In this document: positions 14,286-25,194 of the stretch, one piece after another | Position numbering within the stretch: the first letter of the stretch is position 1 | Layout of the letters: every line of letters starts with the position of its first letter | Assembly (NCBI GenBank): GCA_964632485.1 | Contig: CAZWDO010000011.1 | Span: 48,444-79,586, forward strand | From: CAZWDO01 sp964632485 [NCBI: uncultured bacterium] | Lineage (GTDB): Bacteria > JAGOEH01 | DNA: 31,143 bases | Reading direction: 5' to 3' | Made by a program: the position numbers and the translations under genes | The notes under the pieces: generated by a model | Seen by the model: the letters and a program-made list of their open reading frames with translations, nothing else | What the model was told of the DNA's origin: nothing | Database searches by the model: none

Positions 14286-17200
14286 ATACCGAAATAGTGG
14301 ATAGCGGACTGGTAGTAGTGGGAATTGGCGCATCCGCCGGCGGGTTGGAAGCCCTTCAGGAGTTTTTCAAGGCTATGCCGTCCACGACCGGAATCGCCTT
14401 TGTCGTCATCCAGCATCTTTCTCCCGATTACCGAAGTCTCATGGATGAATTACTGGCTCGACAAACAACGATTCCGATACAAATTGCCATGGATGGCATG
14501 GCCGTGGAAGCGGATCATATTTACCTTATTCCCCCTGGGAAAAATATATCTATCTATCATGAAAAGCTGTTTCTTGAAGAGCAGAGCCATCGAAAAGTTC
14601 CGAATCTACCGATCGACATCTTTCTCCGCTCCCTGGCCGCTGACAAAGGCAAGAATGCGATTGGCATTATCCTCTCGGGCACGGGCAGTGACGGGACGCT
14701 CGGCACCCGCGCCATCAAAGAAGCCGGAGGCATGATCATGGCGCAGGATGAGCATTCTGCTAAATTCGACGGTATGCCTAAGAGCTCGATTTCTACCGGA
14801 TTGGTCGATTATATTTTAACCCCGGCTAAGATGCCCGAGGCGCTGATCAACTTTATCAAACATCCTTTTGTAAAAAAAAGCGAGAGTTTGGACCGCATCT
14901 TAGCGGAAAATATTGCTACCCTGACCAAGATCATCATCATTTTACGGGATTTCAGCGGCATCGATTTCTCCTACTATAAAGAAAACACCCTGATTCGGCG
15001 CCTGGAACGGCGCTTGAGCATCAACCGTTTCGATAGCATGGAACAATATCTGATTTTTCTTTCCGAATCCGATAAGGAAAAAGATATCCTCTACCGGGAA
15101 TTGCTGATTGGAGTTACCCGGTTTTTCAGAGATCAGAAAGCGTTTGAGAGCATTGCCAAACATGTGTTGCCCGATTTATTGTCGAAAACGAGTTATCGGG
15201 TTTGGTCCGCGGCCTGTTCGACCGGTGAAGAAGTTTACTCTCTGGCGATGATGATTTATGAGTTTCTGGATAAAAACAAACTGAATTGTGAAGTAAAGAT
15301 TTTCGCGACCGATATTGACCGGCATTCCATTGAACTTGCCGGGCAGGGATTTTATCCCGACAGCATAGTCGCTGACGTGGACTCGACGTTTCTGACCAAA
15401 TATTTCCACCGCAAGGAAAATGGGTATCAGGTCAATGAATTAATTCGCAAGATGATCATTTTCGCCACACATAATCTGCTCAAAGATCCGCCCTTTTCCA
15501 AAATTGATCTGCTGGTATGCCGCAATCTCTTTATTTATCTAAAACCGGATGTCCAGACTCGTTTACTGTCAATGTTTTATTACAGCATCAATCCCGACGG
15601 CTTTGTTTTTTTAGGAGGTAGCGAGACCATCGGCGAAATGAGCCAGGCCTTTGATTGTTTGGATACAAAGTGGAAGATTTACCGTTATAAAGCGGGATTC
15701 ACGCCGCCCATCATCAAGGATATTCCTATACCGCGCATGGTAACACCTGATTTGGAGCGGGGGTTGCATCTGATGCCACGTACAGTGGATGGGATGCGTT
15801 TTGAGCGGTTGATGAATATCGTCATGGGAACCTTTCTTCCGCCCTCGGTGATTGTTGACGCAAACGACAATATACTGCATGTCATCAATGATACCACGCC
15901 CTTCATCAAACCCCAACCGGGTCGCTTCTCACAGAATTTACTGAGCAATTTGCCCCATGAATTGTCGCTTTTTGTAAGCGCCCTGCTTCGAAAAATGAAA
16001 CGCAACGACAAGGAGATGGTTATAGAAAGCATCGTGGGCTTGAAAGGCTTCGAAAAACATAAAATATCGATTGAAGGGCGGCAATTAACTACAGAACGCT
16101 CAACATTCTACATGATCAGCTTCTACCTGGATGACGCAGGAAGAAGCAAAACTCAAACCGCGCCCGAACCTGTTGAATTGGATGAAAATTTTTTAAATAA
16201 GGTATCGGATCTCGAGAAGGAATTGCAGTTCACCAAGGAGAGCCTGCAGGCTACCATCGAAGAGTTGGAAACCTCGAATGAGGAACTGCAATCAAGCAAT
16301 GAAGAGCTGATCGCTTCCAATGAAGAATTGCAGAACACCAACGAGGAACTGCAATCCGTCAATGAAGAGCTTTATACTGTCAATTCTGAGTATCAGCTTA
16401 AGATTGATGAACTGACCCGCTTGAATAATGACGTAAACAATTTATTGAAAAACACCGAGGTAGGGGCGCTTTACCTCGATCGCAATCTGGCAATTCGAAA
16501 AATTACCCCACTGGTATCTAAAATCACAAATATTCGTCAAAGCGATTTGGGACGGCCGATCGCGCATCTGACGATTCTTCCGCATGACGAATCGCTGATC
16601 GAAGATATTCTGAAGGTGGGGGAAACCTTGCAGCCAATCGATCGAGAAATCGCCTATCCCAACGGGTTGACCTATTTCGCGCGCATTCGTCCCTATCGTA
16701 CGGAATTTAATGCCGTGGAAGGCATTTTGTTGACGTTTGTCGATGTAACCAATCTCAAAAAAGAAACCTTCCGCGCCGATTTGGCTGGCCTACGCTTAAA
16801 GGAAGCTCTTAAAATCGGAGAAATGGCCTGGTGGGAATGGGATGTTAAAACCGGAAAGGTGCTATTCGATGAACGTAAGGCCACCATGCTGGGATATCGA
16901 ATAGAAGAATTTCCCACCGATGTATATGAGATTTGTAACCTGATCCATTCCAATGATTACGAGTCAACCATGCGAAATATGCGTGACTATCTGGAAGGAT
17001 TGAGCAAAGAGTGGAGCATGGCCTATCGCATCCGACGCAAAGACGGAAGATATAGCTGGTACTATGATCGGGGCTCGATTATCGAACGGGATGAGGAAGG
17101 CAAACCCCTGAAGTTGATCGGCACGGTCATTGAAATCAGTAAACTCAAAAAGCTCGAAGAAGAGTTGCGGCAAAGCCGCGAACTTCTTTCGACCATGCTG

Positions 17201-17557
17201 GACAATAGTCCAATCGCCCAAACCATGGTGGATGCAGAGGGTTGGATTACCTATGCCAATAGACAAGCCGAGGAAATCTTTGAAATCAGCCGTCAGGAAA
17301 TCCTTACCCGTACTTATAATAGCGATAAATGGCGTATTCTCGATTTGCAAGGCAACGCCATTCCCCCGGATAAACTCCCCTTTTCCATCATCAAAGCGAC
17401 GGGTCAATCGGTCAGAGGATTTGAGCATACAATCGAAATGCAGGGGAAGAAACCCTTGCGTCTTCTAATAGACGGTTGTCCCATTAAAAATGAAACTGGA
17501 GAGTTCAAGGGAGCCATCTTTACAATAGGAGTTAGAGAACATGAATCGAGAACATGA
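14282..17557 (+). CDS. CheB methylesterase - CheR methyltransferase - PAS fusion protein
   Basis: 1091 residues from GTG. Residues 8-195 are the CheB catalytic domain with the Ser18-His45-Asp137 triad (GASAGG, IQHLSPD, GTGSDG); the usual N-terminal receiver is absent. About 205-480 are CheR, with the SAM-binding [13 protein letters not shown] and the CRNLFIYL motif. About 635-700 form a coiled coil of [17 protein letters not shown] heptads. Three PAS-like domains follow (about 710-815, 830-950, 965-1085). Such CheB-CheR-PAS fusions add and remove methyl groups on chemoreceptor glutamates. GTG has no ribosome-binding site of its own, while ATG 14244 does, so translation probably begins there and shifts frame or is coupled. 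It overlaps the next gene by 17 bases. Without the receiver, activity may be controlled by the PAS domains. Confidence 0.92.
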   Translation: MNTEIVDSGLVVVGIGASAGGLEALQEFFKAMPSTTGIAFVVIQHLSPDYRSLMDELLARQTTIPIQIAMDGMAVEADHIYLIPPGKNISIYHEKLFLEEQSHRKVPNLPIDIFLRSLAADKGKNAIGIILSGTGSDGTLGTRAIKEAGGMIMAQDEHSAKFDGMPKSSISTGLVDYILTPAKMPEALINFIKHPFVKKSESLDRILAENIATLTKIIIILRDFSGIDFSYYKENTLIRRLERRLSINRFDSMEQYLIFLSESDKEKDILYRELLIGVTRFFRDQKAFESIAKHVLPDLLSKTSYRVWSAACSTGEEVYSLAMMIYEFLDKNKLNCEVKIFATDIDRHSIELAGQGFYPDSIVADVDSTFLTKYFHRKENGYQVNELIRKMIIFATHNLLKDPPFSKIDLLVCRNLFIYLKPDVQTRLLSMFYYSINPDGFVFLGGSETIGEMSQAFDCLDTKWKIYRYKAGFTPPIIKDIPIPRMVTPDLERGLHLMPRTVDGMRFERLMNIVMGTFLPPSVIVDANDNILHVINDTTPFIKPQPGRFSQNLLSNLPHELSLFVSALLRKMKRNDKEMVIESIVGLKGFEKHKISIEGRQLTTERSTFYMISFYLDDAGRSKTQTAPEPVELDENFLNKVSDLEKELQFTKESLQATIEELETSNEELQSSNEELIASNEELQNTNEELQSVNEELYTVNSEYQLKIDELTRLNNDVNNLLKNTEVGALYLDRNLAIRKITPLVSKITNIRQSDLGRPIAHLTILPHDESLIEDILKVGETLQPIDREIAYPNGLTYFARIRPYRTEFNAVEGILLTFVDVTNLKKETFRADLAGLRLKEALKIGEMAWWEWDVKTGKVLFDERKATMLGYRIEEFPTDVYEICNLIHSNDYESTMRNMRDYLEGLSKEWSMAYRIRRKDGRYSWYYDRGSIIERDEEGKPLKLIGTVIEISKLKKLEEELRQSRELLSTMLDNSPIAQTMVDAEGWITYANRQAEEIFEISRQEILTRTYNSDKWRILDLQGNAIPPDKLPFSIIKATGQSVRGFEHTIEMQGKKPLRLLIDGCPIKNETGEFKGAIFTIGVREHESRT

Positions 17558-20120
17558 CCCTACCGAATATCTTCGTCGTCGCATTGAGGATACCCTACGC
17601 GATTATCGCAAAGGGGTCGAACCCGGTGGAAAAAGCCTGGAAGAATTATTAGAGGAATTGAATATCTATCATCAGGAATTGCAGTTTCAGAACGAGGAAC
17701 TGTCCCGTATCCGACAGGATTTAGAAATCTCGCAAAAGCATTTCGCTGATTTATTCGATAACGCCCCTATTGGCTATGTGACGTATAATTCGGAACTGAT
17801 CATTGAGTCCGTCAATCGTAAATTCGCCGCCATGGTGGATATTGAACGACATGAACAAGGACGGATTGCGATTACCACGTTTATCCGCGCCGATGTTCAG
17901 GACACATTCTATTTTCATATCCAGGCGCTTCTGAAAACCCGGCTGCCTCAAAGCTGCCAATTGATACTCAGGGGCAAACGTCAGGAATTGCCGGTTAAAA
18001 TCGAGAGCAATATTTGGCAAGCCGGCGAAAAGATTGTCATTCGCAGCGGCGTGGTCGATCTTTCCAGGGAGAAAGAACATGAAGAACTGGCAGAACGCTT
18101 GAACAATGAACTATCCAAGGCGAATCGCCAACTGGCCGAAAAGATTGATGAGCTGGAAGACTATAAGCAACGGTTGGAAGCGACAATGCGTTCGGGAAAC
18201 ATCGCCTGGTGGCAGATGAATGCCATATCCGGCGAAGTAAAATTCAACGAACAAAAAGCATATATGCTGGGATTTTCCCCCGAACGCTTCACTAATTATA
18301 AAGACTTTACCGAACTGGTGCATCCCGATGACTATGAGCTCATGATGCAAAATATGCTGGATTACCTCAATGGAAAGTCAGCGCTGTACAAAGTGGATTA
18401 TCGAATCAAAACAGCGAATGGCGAATATAAGTGGTTTCAGGATATCGGAATCATTACCTCCAGGACAGAAGAGGGCGCTCCCTGGATGCTAACCGGAGTG
18501 GTGGCCGACATCATGGAACGCAAGAATTTCGAGCAAGCCCTGATTCGGACCAGGGATGAAGCTGAGAAGGCAAACAGAGCGAAATCGGAATTTCTGGCGA
18601 ACATGAGCCATGAAATCCGCACCCCGCTCAATGGCGTGATCGGTTTTACCGAACTGCTCCTGAATACGAAAATGAGCGACGAACAGTATGAATATGCACG
18701 TCATGCCAACTCCTCCGCCAATTCGCTACTGGAAATCATTAATGATATTCTTGATTTCTCTAAAATCGAGGCGGGGAAACTTGAATTAGAGGAAATTACT
18801 ACGGACCTGATTGATTTATTGGAAAAAACCGCAGACATGTTCCGTTATACCGCCGCAAAAAAAAAATTGGAACTAAGGGTAAATCAGTCGCCCGATTTGC
18901 CTCGATTCGCCGTGGTGGACCCAGTTCGATTACGTCAAATTTTAGCCAATCTGCTCAGTAATGCCGTGAAATTTACCGAAAGCGGTTATATTGAAATGAA
19001 TACAAGCTTTAGTCCGGATCAAGAGAATCCCCGGCTGGGACATTTTATATTTACCGTTCGCGATACCGGCATCGGTATTTCTCCGAACAAGTTGAATAAA
19101 TTGTTCAAGGCGTTTTCCCAGGCCGATGCCTCCACCACTCGCAAATATGGCGGCACGGGTCTCGGACTGGTCATCTCCAACAAACTGGCCCAAAAAATGG
19201 GCGGCCAAATCGAGCTGGTCAGCGAACCCGGACAGGGCAGCTCATTTTCGTTGACTATGATAAAAGAGTTTTATCTGGTATTACAAACACCTCTGAAATC
19301 TGAATTGGATTCTCAAATGGAAAATAAGCCTGAGAAAATGCCAGCGGCCATTTTTGAAGGAACTATCCTGATTGCTGAAGATGTCTATATCAATATGAAG
19401 CTGATAAAAATTATGGTCAAAAAGTATTTACAGAGCGCAATTCTGATTGAAGCGGTCGATGGAGAAAAGGCAGTCGAATTATTCAAACAACATTCCCCGA
19501 ATCTGATATTGATGGATGTGCAAATGCCTAAAATGGATGGGCATGCGGCAACCCGCGCCATCCGGGAACTGGAGATCGATAGCGGCGGCCATGTTCCGAT
19601 TGTTGCCTTAACCGCCGGCGCCTTTTCCGAGGAAAAAGAAAAATGTCTTCAAGTCGGCATGGACGATTATCTTTCGAAACCGATCGATGAAACCGAACTT
19701 CGGCAAATGCTGGCTAAATACCTACATGCCAATATGGCGCTGAGCGGCACATTTTCTCCTGCGGACGCTTCAGATTCTATGCATTTCAATCAAAAAGAAT
19801 TTAAAAAACGTATCAATAATTCGGACGATATCTATTATAAAGTCCTTGAAAGCGTAGGCGCTCTTTATCAGGAATATTTCCATGAATTGGACCAGGTCGT
19901 CGCCCAGGAAAACCGGGAGCGTTTTAATGCCGTTCTGCATAAAATCAAAGGATCGGCGCTAAGTATGAATTTCGATCGGCTGGGAGAATTGTGCAGTCAA
20001 AATTTTGCTCCCCAAACCTCAAAAACAGATGCTTGGAAGGATTTCTGGCGAATTCTGCAAGAGGAATGGCGCAAAATCCAGACGGAAATTGAATTGGAAT
20101 TGCTAAAGAAGCGCTCCTGA
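17541..20120 (+). CDS. PAS hybrid sensor histidine kinase with REC and HPt domains
   Basis: 859 residues. A coiled coil (about 31-66) leads into PAS 1 (66-175), a second coiled coil and PAS 2 (210-325). HisKA carries phospho-acceptor His357 (NMSHEIRTPLNGVIGF). HATPase_c has the N box (LLSNAVKF), G1 (DTGIGI), F box and G2 (GTGLGL). The receiver holds Asp659 (LILMDVQMPKMDG) with AED and SKP motifs. The HPt domain has His800 (LHKIKGSALS). This is a complete His-Asp-His phosphorelay needing only a final response regulator, which is not in the window. No transmembrane segment is seen, so it is probably cytosolic. It overlaps the CheB-CheR gene by 17 bases, implying one operon; related proteins exist with both parts in one chain. 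Confidence 0.94.
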   Translation: MNREHDPTEYLRRRIEDTLRDYRKGVEPGGKSLEELLEELNIYHQELQFQNEELSRIRQDLEISQKHFADLFDNAPIGYVTYNSELIIESVNRKFAAMVDIERHEQGRIAITTFIRADVQDTFYFHIQALLKTRLPQSCQLILRGKRQELPVKIESNIWQAGEKIVIRSGVVDLSREKEHEELAERLNNELSKANRQLAEKIDELEDYKQRLEATMRSGNIAWWQMNAISGEVKFNEQKAYMLGFSPERFTNYKDFTELVHPDDYELMMQNMLDYLNGKSALYKVDYRIKTANGEYKWFQDIGIITSRTEEGAPWMLTGVVADIMERKNFEQALIRTRDEAEKANRAKSEFLANMSHEIRTPLNGVIGFTELLLNTKMSDEQYEYARHANSSANSLLEIINDILDFSKIEAGKLELEEITTDLIDLLEKTADMFRYTAAKKKLELRVNQSPDLPRFAVVDPVRLRQILANLLSNAVKFTESGYIEMNTSFSPDQENPRLGHFIFTVRDTGIGISPNKLNKLFKAFSQADASTTRKYGGTGLGLVISNKLAQKMGGQIELVSEPGQGSSFSLTMIKEFYLVLQTPLKSELDSQMENKPEKMPAAIFEGTILIAEDVYINMKLIKIMVKKYLQSAILIEAVDGEKAVELFKQHSPNLILMDVQMPKMDGHAATRAIRELEIDSGGHVPIVALTAGAFSEEKEKCLQVGMDDYLSKPIDETELRQMLAKYLHANMALSGTFSPADASDSMHFNQKEFKKRINNSDDIYYKVLESVGALYQEYFHELDQVVAQENRERFNAVLHKIKGSALSMNFDRLGELCSQNFAPQTSKTDAWKDFWRILQEEWRKIQTEIELELLKKRS

Positions 20121-20184
20121 TTCGCAACAACGAACTTATGGAACAAATGACAATAATTAAACGTAACTATTTTCTATGTAGAGC

Positions 20185-20212
20185 TTGATTTTTTCCCAAT
20201 TTTTTTTATGTT
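20185..20212 (+). promoter_or_regulatory. Promoter of the chemoreceptor gene
   Basis: TTGATT (20185-20190), 16 bases, TATGTT (20207-20212). The same -10 hexamer is used before the PPIase gene. The start would be about 20219, 23 bases before the ATG, so the receptor can be expressed independently of the kinase operon. Confidence 0.5.
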
Positions 20213-20241
20213 AGCAGTAACGCCATATCAAGGAGCTGTAA

Positions 20242-22206
20242 ATGAAGAAGCGTCTATCGATTCGTGGAAAAATATTTTCGGCGATTTTTTCTGTTTTTGT
20301 GCTTTGCTATGTGGTAACCATCGCGATTATTTATTTTCAAGTGAAAAAGATCATCAATAACGGCATCAGGGCCGAAATAAAAGAAACGGCTCAAGTTCAC
20401 GCCTTAAAGATAAAACATGATATCGACCGGGCGTTTCTGGTAGCCGGGGTGCTGGCGCGAAGTTTTTCCGATCTGGAAAGTTTTCCGGTGGATACTCGCC
20501 GGACTATTTTTTTTAGTATGTTGCGTAAACAACTGGAAGAGACTCCCGATTTTTTAGCTGTTTGGTCAATTTGGGATACCAATTCGCTGGATGGACTGGA
20601 TCATAAATATCGCAACACAGTTCATGGCAACGATCGCGGCCGTCCGGACATGGCGTTCTATCGGGTCGATGGCGTTATCAAACCGGAATTTGATAAGGTT
20701 CCTGATGATGAATTGTTTAAAGAGGATTATGTACGCATTCCCTGGATACGCCGAAAAGAAGTTATTCTGGATCCCTATTTTTATGCTTATTCCGAAGAAA
20801 AAAGCGACGAAATCCTGGAAACCAGCGTCATTGTTCCGATCTGGGCGGATGAGCGTATGCTGGGAATAGTCGGTATCGATATTGCATTGGATTATTTTCA
20901 AAAAGTGATTCGGGAAATACAACCCTATCCTGGTAGTCATGCCTCGTTGATCACAGAAGCGGGATTTTTTATCGGGTATTCAGCATCGAATGATATAGTG
21001 GGAAAGAGGACTGAAAATATAGAACATTCGGAGGAATGGGCGGATGCCAGAATTCTTGCGAGCATGGCCGGACAAAAAAGCGATACGATCATAGCATTCC
21101 ATTCCCAGACATTGGATGAACAAGTTTTGAATTTCATCACTCCCTTTTCCATTAGTGGTTCTGATGCATATTGGACATTATCCATCTGTGTTCCGGAACG
21201 GGAAGTTTTTCTACGGGCGCGAGGATTGATGAAATTACTGTTGGGAATTGCATTGGCCGTCAGTGTGATTTTGCTGGGGTTGTTATACTGGTTGGCAACC
21301 CACCTTACTCGGCCACTGGCTCATCTGACCGAAAAAATCAGTTTGTGCGCCGAAGGCGATTTACAGGTGCGAACTCAATTGGATCAAACTGACGAGGTGG
21401 GTGACTTGAGCCGTTCATTGGATGGATTTTTCGATCGCCTCCAGCAGCATATTAAATCGATCCGAATGGTATCAGAGGCATTGACAGCCGCAATGAGTGA
21501 AATCAGCGATGCGGTAGGAATGCAATCCCGGACATCTCAACAACAGGCTACCGCCATTGAGCAAATCAGCGCCTCTTTAGTCGCGATAACCGAGGGGTGC
21601 CGCTCGAATGTCAATCGAGTGCGGCAATCCGCGCAAGAATCCCGGACCGCCGCGGATTCCGCCGAATCCGGAACGAAAATCGCCAACGAAACCGTGTCCA
21701 TGATGAACCAGATTATCGCAAGTAACCAGGCGATTTCATCAATTACCAACATGGTAAACGAGATCGCCTTTCAGACTAACCTGCTGGCGCTAAATGCCGC
21801 GGTGGAAGCAGCTCGAGCCGGTGAACAAGGCAAAGGATTTGCCGTGGTCGCCGCCGAAGTCCGCGCGCTGGCTCATCGCTCGACAAGTTCCGCGAATGAA
21901 ATAAAAAAATTGCTGGCTGAGAATTCGACTCTGGTTCAGGAAGGATTCAACATCGTTCGTCAATCGACCGGATTGTTCGAGGAAATACAAAAAACAGTCA
22001 AGCATATAGCCGATGAGTTGATTTCCTTTCGGGATAATTCTGTAGCCGAGCTGGACGCTATTCAACAGATCACATTGGCGATACGCGAAATGAACGATGG
22101 TCTGCAGGGCGCGGCCAAACAGACCGAAAATCTTGGGAGTATGAGCGAAGAAATAGAACGCCATGCCAGCCAATTGGCCGAAATCAGCGCGCAATTCACT
22201 GTTTAG
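20242..22206 (+). CDS. Methyl-accepting chemotaxis protein with dCache-type sensor domain
   Basis: 654 residues, start set by AAGGAG (20230-20235). Transmembrane helix 1 lies at about 12-34 and helix 2 at about 329-351 ([17 protein letters not shown]). The roughly 290-residue extracytoplasmic part between them is dCache-like ([46 protein letters not shown]). HAMP covers about 352-405. The signalling hairpin tip is [20 protein letters not shown]. This tip docks with CheA/CheW, and flanking helices would be methylated by CheR and demethylated by CheB, matching the upstream genes. No C-terminal CheR/CheB tether pentapeptide is present. The ligand is unknown. Confidence 0.95.
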   Translation: MKKRLSIRGKIFSAIFSVFVLCYVVTIAIIYFQVKKIINNGIRAEIKETAQVHALKIKHDIDRAFLVAGVLARSFSDLESFPVDTRRTIFFSMLRKQLEETPDFLAVWSIWDTNSLDGLDHKYRNTVHGNDRGRPDMAFYRVDGVIKPEFDKVPDDELFKEDYVRIPWIRRKEVILDPYFYAYSEEKSDEILETSVIVPIWADERMLGIVGIDIALDYFQKVIREIQPYPGSHASLITEAGFFIGYSASNDIVGKRTENIEHSEEWADARILASMAGQKSDTIIAFHSQTLDEQVLNFITPFSISGSDAYWTLSICVPEREVFLRARGLMKLLLGIALAVSVILLGLLYWLATHLTRPLAHLTEKISLCAEGDLQVRTQLDQTDEVGDLSRSLDGFFDRLQQHIKSIRMVSEALTAAMSEISDAVGMQSRTSQQQATAIEQISASLVAITEGCRSNVNRVRQSAQESRTAADSAESGTKIANETVSMMNQIIASNQAISSITNMVNEIAFQTNLLALNAAVEAARAGEQGKGFAVVAAEVRALAHRSTSSANEIKKLLAENSTLVQEGFNIVRQSTGLFEEIQKTVKHIADELISFRDNSVAELDAIQQITLAIREMNDGLQGAAKQTENLGSMSEEIERHASQLAEISAQFTV

Positions 22207-22334
22207 AATCAGACGCTTTGAGTAAAGTAAACAAAATAGAGAAAACCAATATTAAAATAATAACGCTAAGCGGGTTAAAATAATCATCAGGCTAATTCAA
22301 ATGTAATATATAGCTGTTTATTTAATTTTAATAC

Positions 22335-22363
22335 TTGATATTCACTGTATAAAACTGTATAAT
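22335..22363 (+). promoter_or_regulatory. Orphan rightward promoter facing the racemase-like gene
   Basis: TTGATA (22335-22340), 17 bases, consensus TATAAT (22358-22363). It points right, while the next gene (22432-23958) is on the minus strand, so a transcript would be antisense to that gene's 3' end. The next plus-strand ORF is only four codons (ATG at 22371). The AT-rich setting makes chance likely. Confidence 0.3.
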
Positions 22364-22431
22364 TTAAATTATGGCAATAAATTAACAAAAACTGATTGTT
22401 ACATATTAATCAAAGTTGATCATTAAATAGT

Positions 22432-23958
22432 TTAAAACTTAAAAATTTCTTGAACCTCTTTCATTTTTAAACTGGATTCGTTAAAACTTTTAATCAATCC
22501 GAATGTTACAGGCACTCCTGTTTCTAAGCGACTAGCAGTTTCAGAAGAAATAGTACTTTTACTGAAAGGTACCCTTTTAACATATTCCTGAATAAATCCT
22601 TCATCACGGCCATATTTATAATCATAGGTAAAATTCCCCAATGAATCAAGTTGAACATTCTCATTAAGCTTATTGGGTACGCTAATATAAAACTCACTTT
22701 TTGAAAGATCTGATGAATTATAAAGCCCCAGACTTTTAAGATATTCATAAAGTTCTTTAGCTGTATTTTGCGCAGGATCAATGAGTTTTATATTTGGTGT
22801 CATAATTTTTCGATAGACAAATTGACCATTTTCAGTATAGTTATAAAGCTGTTGCAGCTTTTTTATAAAAATTTCTTTAAAAAAAGGATAATGAGTGCAA
22901 CCCAGAATAATAGCTTTTAATGGTTGCGCCTGATCATGTTTGCTGATCTTTTCCAGTAAGGAAACTAAATGATAAGAAATATAATTATTGATAGAATTTA
23001 TTTGGATATTCTGTGGATTTTCTTTATTTCCATCAAAAAGCATCCTATTATTTTCCCAATCAAATCCATAACGGCTGAGTATAGAAGTATCAATTGATGC
23101 ATCGGGATGCGCAAGGCCAGGTCCTTTATACTCCTTTCTTGGTTTTGTGGCATCAAACGATATATGCTCAATTAAACCGTCAATTGCTCCGGCAAGACCG
23201 ATCCCTGCTTGCTGAAAGACCGAAATATCGCCGGAAAAATCTCTTTCTCTCTTGTGCGAATTAATAGCATTCACATATCCCATTGATGATACAGTCCCCG
23301 CCGTAGCCATGACAGCAATACTGCCATTCTCAGTCTTACTAAAAAAATCTAAAGCCGCTTTAACACCCGCATCTATGACGCCTATGACCTTAATATTCAA
23401 ATCAGCGCGTTGGAGAAACCGTTCTATATCACTTTTCCCATAGGCAGTAGCTGTATTGCAAGCAATTACTATCACTTTAACTGGTTGTTTATCAATTTTG
23501 TACTCATTATCTCCAGCATTGAGATAATATTTATTGCCCATCAGAAATTGCATATTTTTGATAATATGTTCTTTTAAAAGAGATTCTTTATTCTTTCCCG
23601 GGTATTCTCCATAAGGCATATTCGCTTGATCACCAAGGTAAATAAAACTTTCAGATTTAAAATCACTGATTCCATCACCACTAACAATATATTCATGATT
23701 TTCATTATTGAACTCATCAAATTTTAAAATTTGTTCAAGAACCGTAAGTCCCCCTGTGCCGGAATCAAATATTCCAATAGGAAGATATTTGCTCTGTGCC
23801 GGATAATTCTTTATATCCAGATAAAAAAAATTATCCTGTTTCATCAAGATTACATTTTCAATATTGGATCGGGACTTAAATAAATTGGTATGGCATCCGG
23901 CAATGCATAAAAATATTAAAAAGAATACACAAAATCTTATTTTACTTGTTTTTAACAT
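22432..23958 (-). CDS. Glutamate/aspartate racemase-family lipoprotein
   Basis: 508 residues. The N-terminus is a lipoprotein signal peptide (FFLIFLCIAGC) with lipid-attachment Cys22. The body carries the MurI signatures: GIFDSGTGG (Asp65-Ser66), YLGDQANMPYGEYP, IACNTATAYG (catalytic Cys167) and ILGCTHYP (catalytic Cys354). Both active-site cysteines are therefore kept, unlike in many distant homologues. MurI makes D-glutamate for peptidoglycan in the cytosol and is about 270 residues; here insertions lie between the motifs (about 270-330 and after 360) and the protein is predicted to be exported. The substrate outside the cytosol is unknown. It lies 45 bases downstream of rsgA, same strand, after a weak AAGGG. 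The codon usage is visibly AT-rich compared with 14-22 kb. Confidence 0.82.
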   Translation of the reverse strand: MLKTSKIRFCVFFLIFLCIAGCHTNLFKSRSNIENVILMKQDNFFYLDIKNYPAQSKYLPIGIFDSGTGGLTVLEQILKFDEFNNENHEYIVSGDGISDFKSESFIYLGDQANMPYGEYPGKNKESLLKEHIIKNMQFLMGNKYYLNAGDNEYKIDKQPVKVIVIACNTATAYGKSDIERFLQRADLNIKVIGVIDAGVKAALDFFSKTENGSIAVMATAGTVSSMGYVNAINSHKRERDFSGDISVFQQAGIGLAGAIDGLIEHISFDATKPRKEYKGPGLAHPDASIDTSILSRYGFDWENNRMLFDGNKENPQNIQINSINNYISYHLVSLLEKISKHDQAQPLKAIILGCTHYPFFKEIFIKKLQQLYNYTENGQFVYRKIMTPNIKLIDPAQNTAKELYEYLKSLGLYNSSDLSKSEFYISVPNKLNENVQLDSLGNFTYDYKYGRDEGFIQEYVKRVPFSKSTISSETASRLETGVPVTFGLIKSFNESSLKMKEVQEIFKF

Positions 23959-24003
23959 TATTCATCAACCCTTGAAGTACAACATCATTATGTGTTGCGC
24001 TGG

Positions 24004-25068
24004 CTATTTTTTTTTATTGATTTCTTTTTTATAATTTTTTACAATTTTTCCTAATTCTTTATCCTTTTTCCGTCTATCCGCAACTGTGGATTTAAAATAG
24101 GCATTCTCTCTTTCCATTTTCAGGTAATTTTCGTATGTAGCGATGTCAATTTCTCCTTTTTTCACGGCTTCGAGTACCGAACAACCGACCTCATGAGTGT
24201 GAGCGCAATCTTTAAACTTACAATTTTGAGAAATGGCGTCAATTATATCGAATGTAATTTCCAATCCGCTTGTTGCATCGGCAATACCCACTTCTCTCAT
24301 TCCCGGATTGTCAACCAATATTCCGCCATTTTCCAGAATTATTAATTCCCTGTGACTTGTAATATGCCGCCCTTTATTTGTACTCTGACTTAGAGTATCC
24401 GTTCGCATAATACTCGCGCCCGAAAGATTATTTAACAGTGTAGATTTCCCAACCCCTGAAGAACCCAGCATACAATATGTTTTCCCTTTTTCAATAGTGG
24501 CTTTAATTCTATCGTACCCATCCTGTGTCTCGTTACTGATTGCAATAATCGGAACATCTTTAATCCGTAATTTCAGATGACTGATTATCTCAAAAATCTG
24601 CTGCTCATCTATTAAATCAATCTTAGTGAGTACAATAACGGGGCTAACTTTTGATGAATTACAAATGGTCAGGTATCTTTCAAGTCTATTGATATTAAAA
24701 TCTCTATCTACAGCCTGGACTAAAAAAGCATAATCAATATTAGTGGCAATAATCTGAATCTCACCAAATTTTTCTACCGCCTGCCTTTTTATAATTGAGA
24801 ATCTGGGCAGTATTTTATAAATAATCGCAAAATCAGAGTCATAAGTTTTTAACGCAACCCAATCACCTACTGCGGGGAAATCTTCACGATTTTTAGCAGT
24901 AAAGCGCAAGTTTCCGGTTATCTCGGCTTCAAATTCCCCTTTTGTTGTTTTGCTAATGTATCGTTCCTTATGTTCCGCAATAATCCTACCTATTTCAAAG
25001 CTATCCAGATTTTGCTCTATTCTGGACTTTTCAAGTATGTCATTATAACCAAGGTCTTCTAATTTCAT
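24004..25068 (-). CDS. rsgA: Ribosome small subunit biogenesis GTPase RsgA
   Basis: 354 residues from ATG 25068. It has the circularly permuted GTPase order: an N-terminal OB-fold (FPAVGDWVAL), G4 (VLTKIDL), G5 (AIS), then the P-loop GSSGVGKST and G3 DNPGMREVG. A C-terminal zinc site CKFKDCAHTHEVGC follows. RsgA helps late maturation of the 30S subunit. The frame is open upstream to an ATG at 25212, but a consensus promoter (-10 at 25195-25200) lies between, and MKLEDLGYNDIL matches the usual start of the family, so 25068 is chosen; its ribosome-binding site is weak. It heads a two-gene unit with the racemase-like lipoprotein. Confidence 0.93.
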   Translation of the reverse strand: MKLEDLGYNDILEKSRIEQNLDSFEIGRIIAEHKERYISKTTKGEFEAEITGNLRFTAKNREDFPAVGDWVALKTYDSDFAIIYKILPRFSIIKRQAVEKFGEIQIIATNIDYAFLVQAVDRDFNINRLERYLTICNSSKVSPVIVLTKIDLIDEQQIFEIISHLKLRIKDVPIIAISNETQDGYDRIKATIEKGKTYCMLGSSGVGKSTLLNNLSGASIMRTDTLSQSTNKGRHITSHRELIILENGGILVDNPGMREVGIADATSGLEITFDIIDAISQNCKFKDCAHTHEVGCSVLEAVKKGEIDIATYENYLKMERENAYFKSTVADRRKKDKELGKIVKNYKKEINKKK

Positions 25069-25194
25069 TTGAGTATCTCTTTGGCATAGATTGCGTTTAA
25101 TCCAAACCATTATCATTGATTTTACGTCACCAGCCGATGCTGTTAGTCCGTCAATGGAATGGCAAATAGAAACCTTACAAATTCTAATACCTAT

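Noticed and set aside
15611-16032. Antisense ORFs of about 100 codons within the CheB-CheR and kinase genes
   Set aside because: They lie opposite well-conserved domains, lack ribosome-binding sites and encode nothing recognisable.
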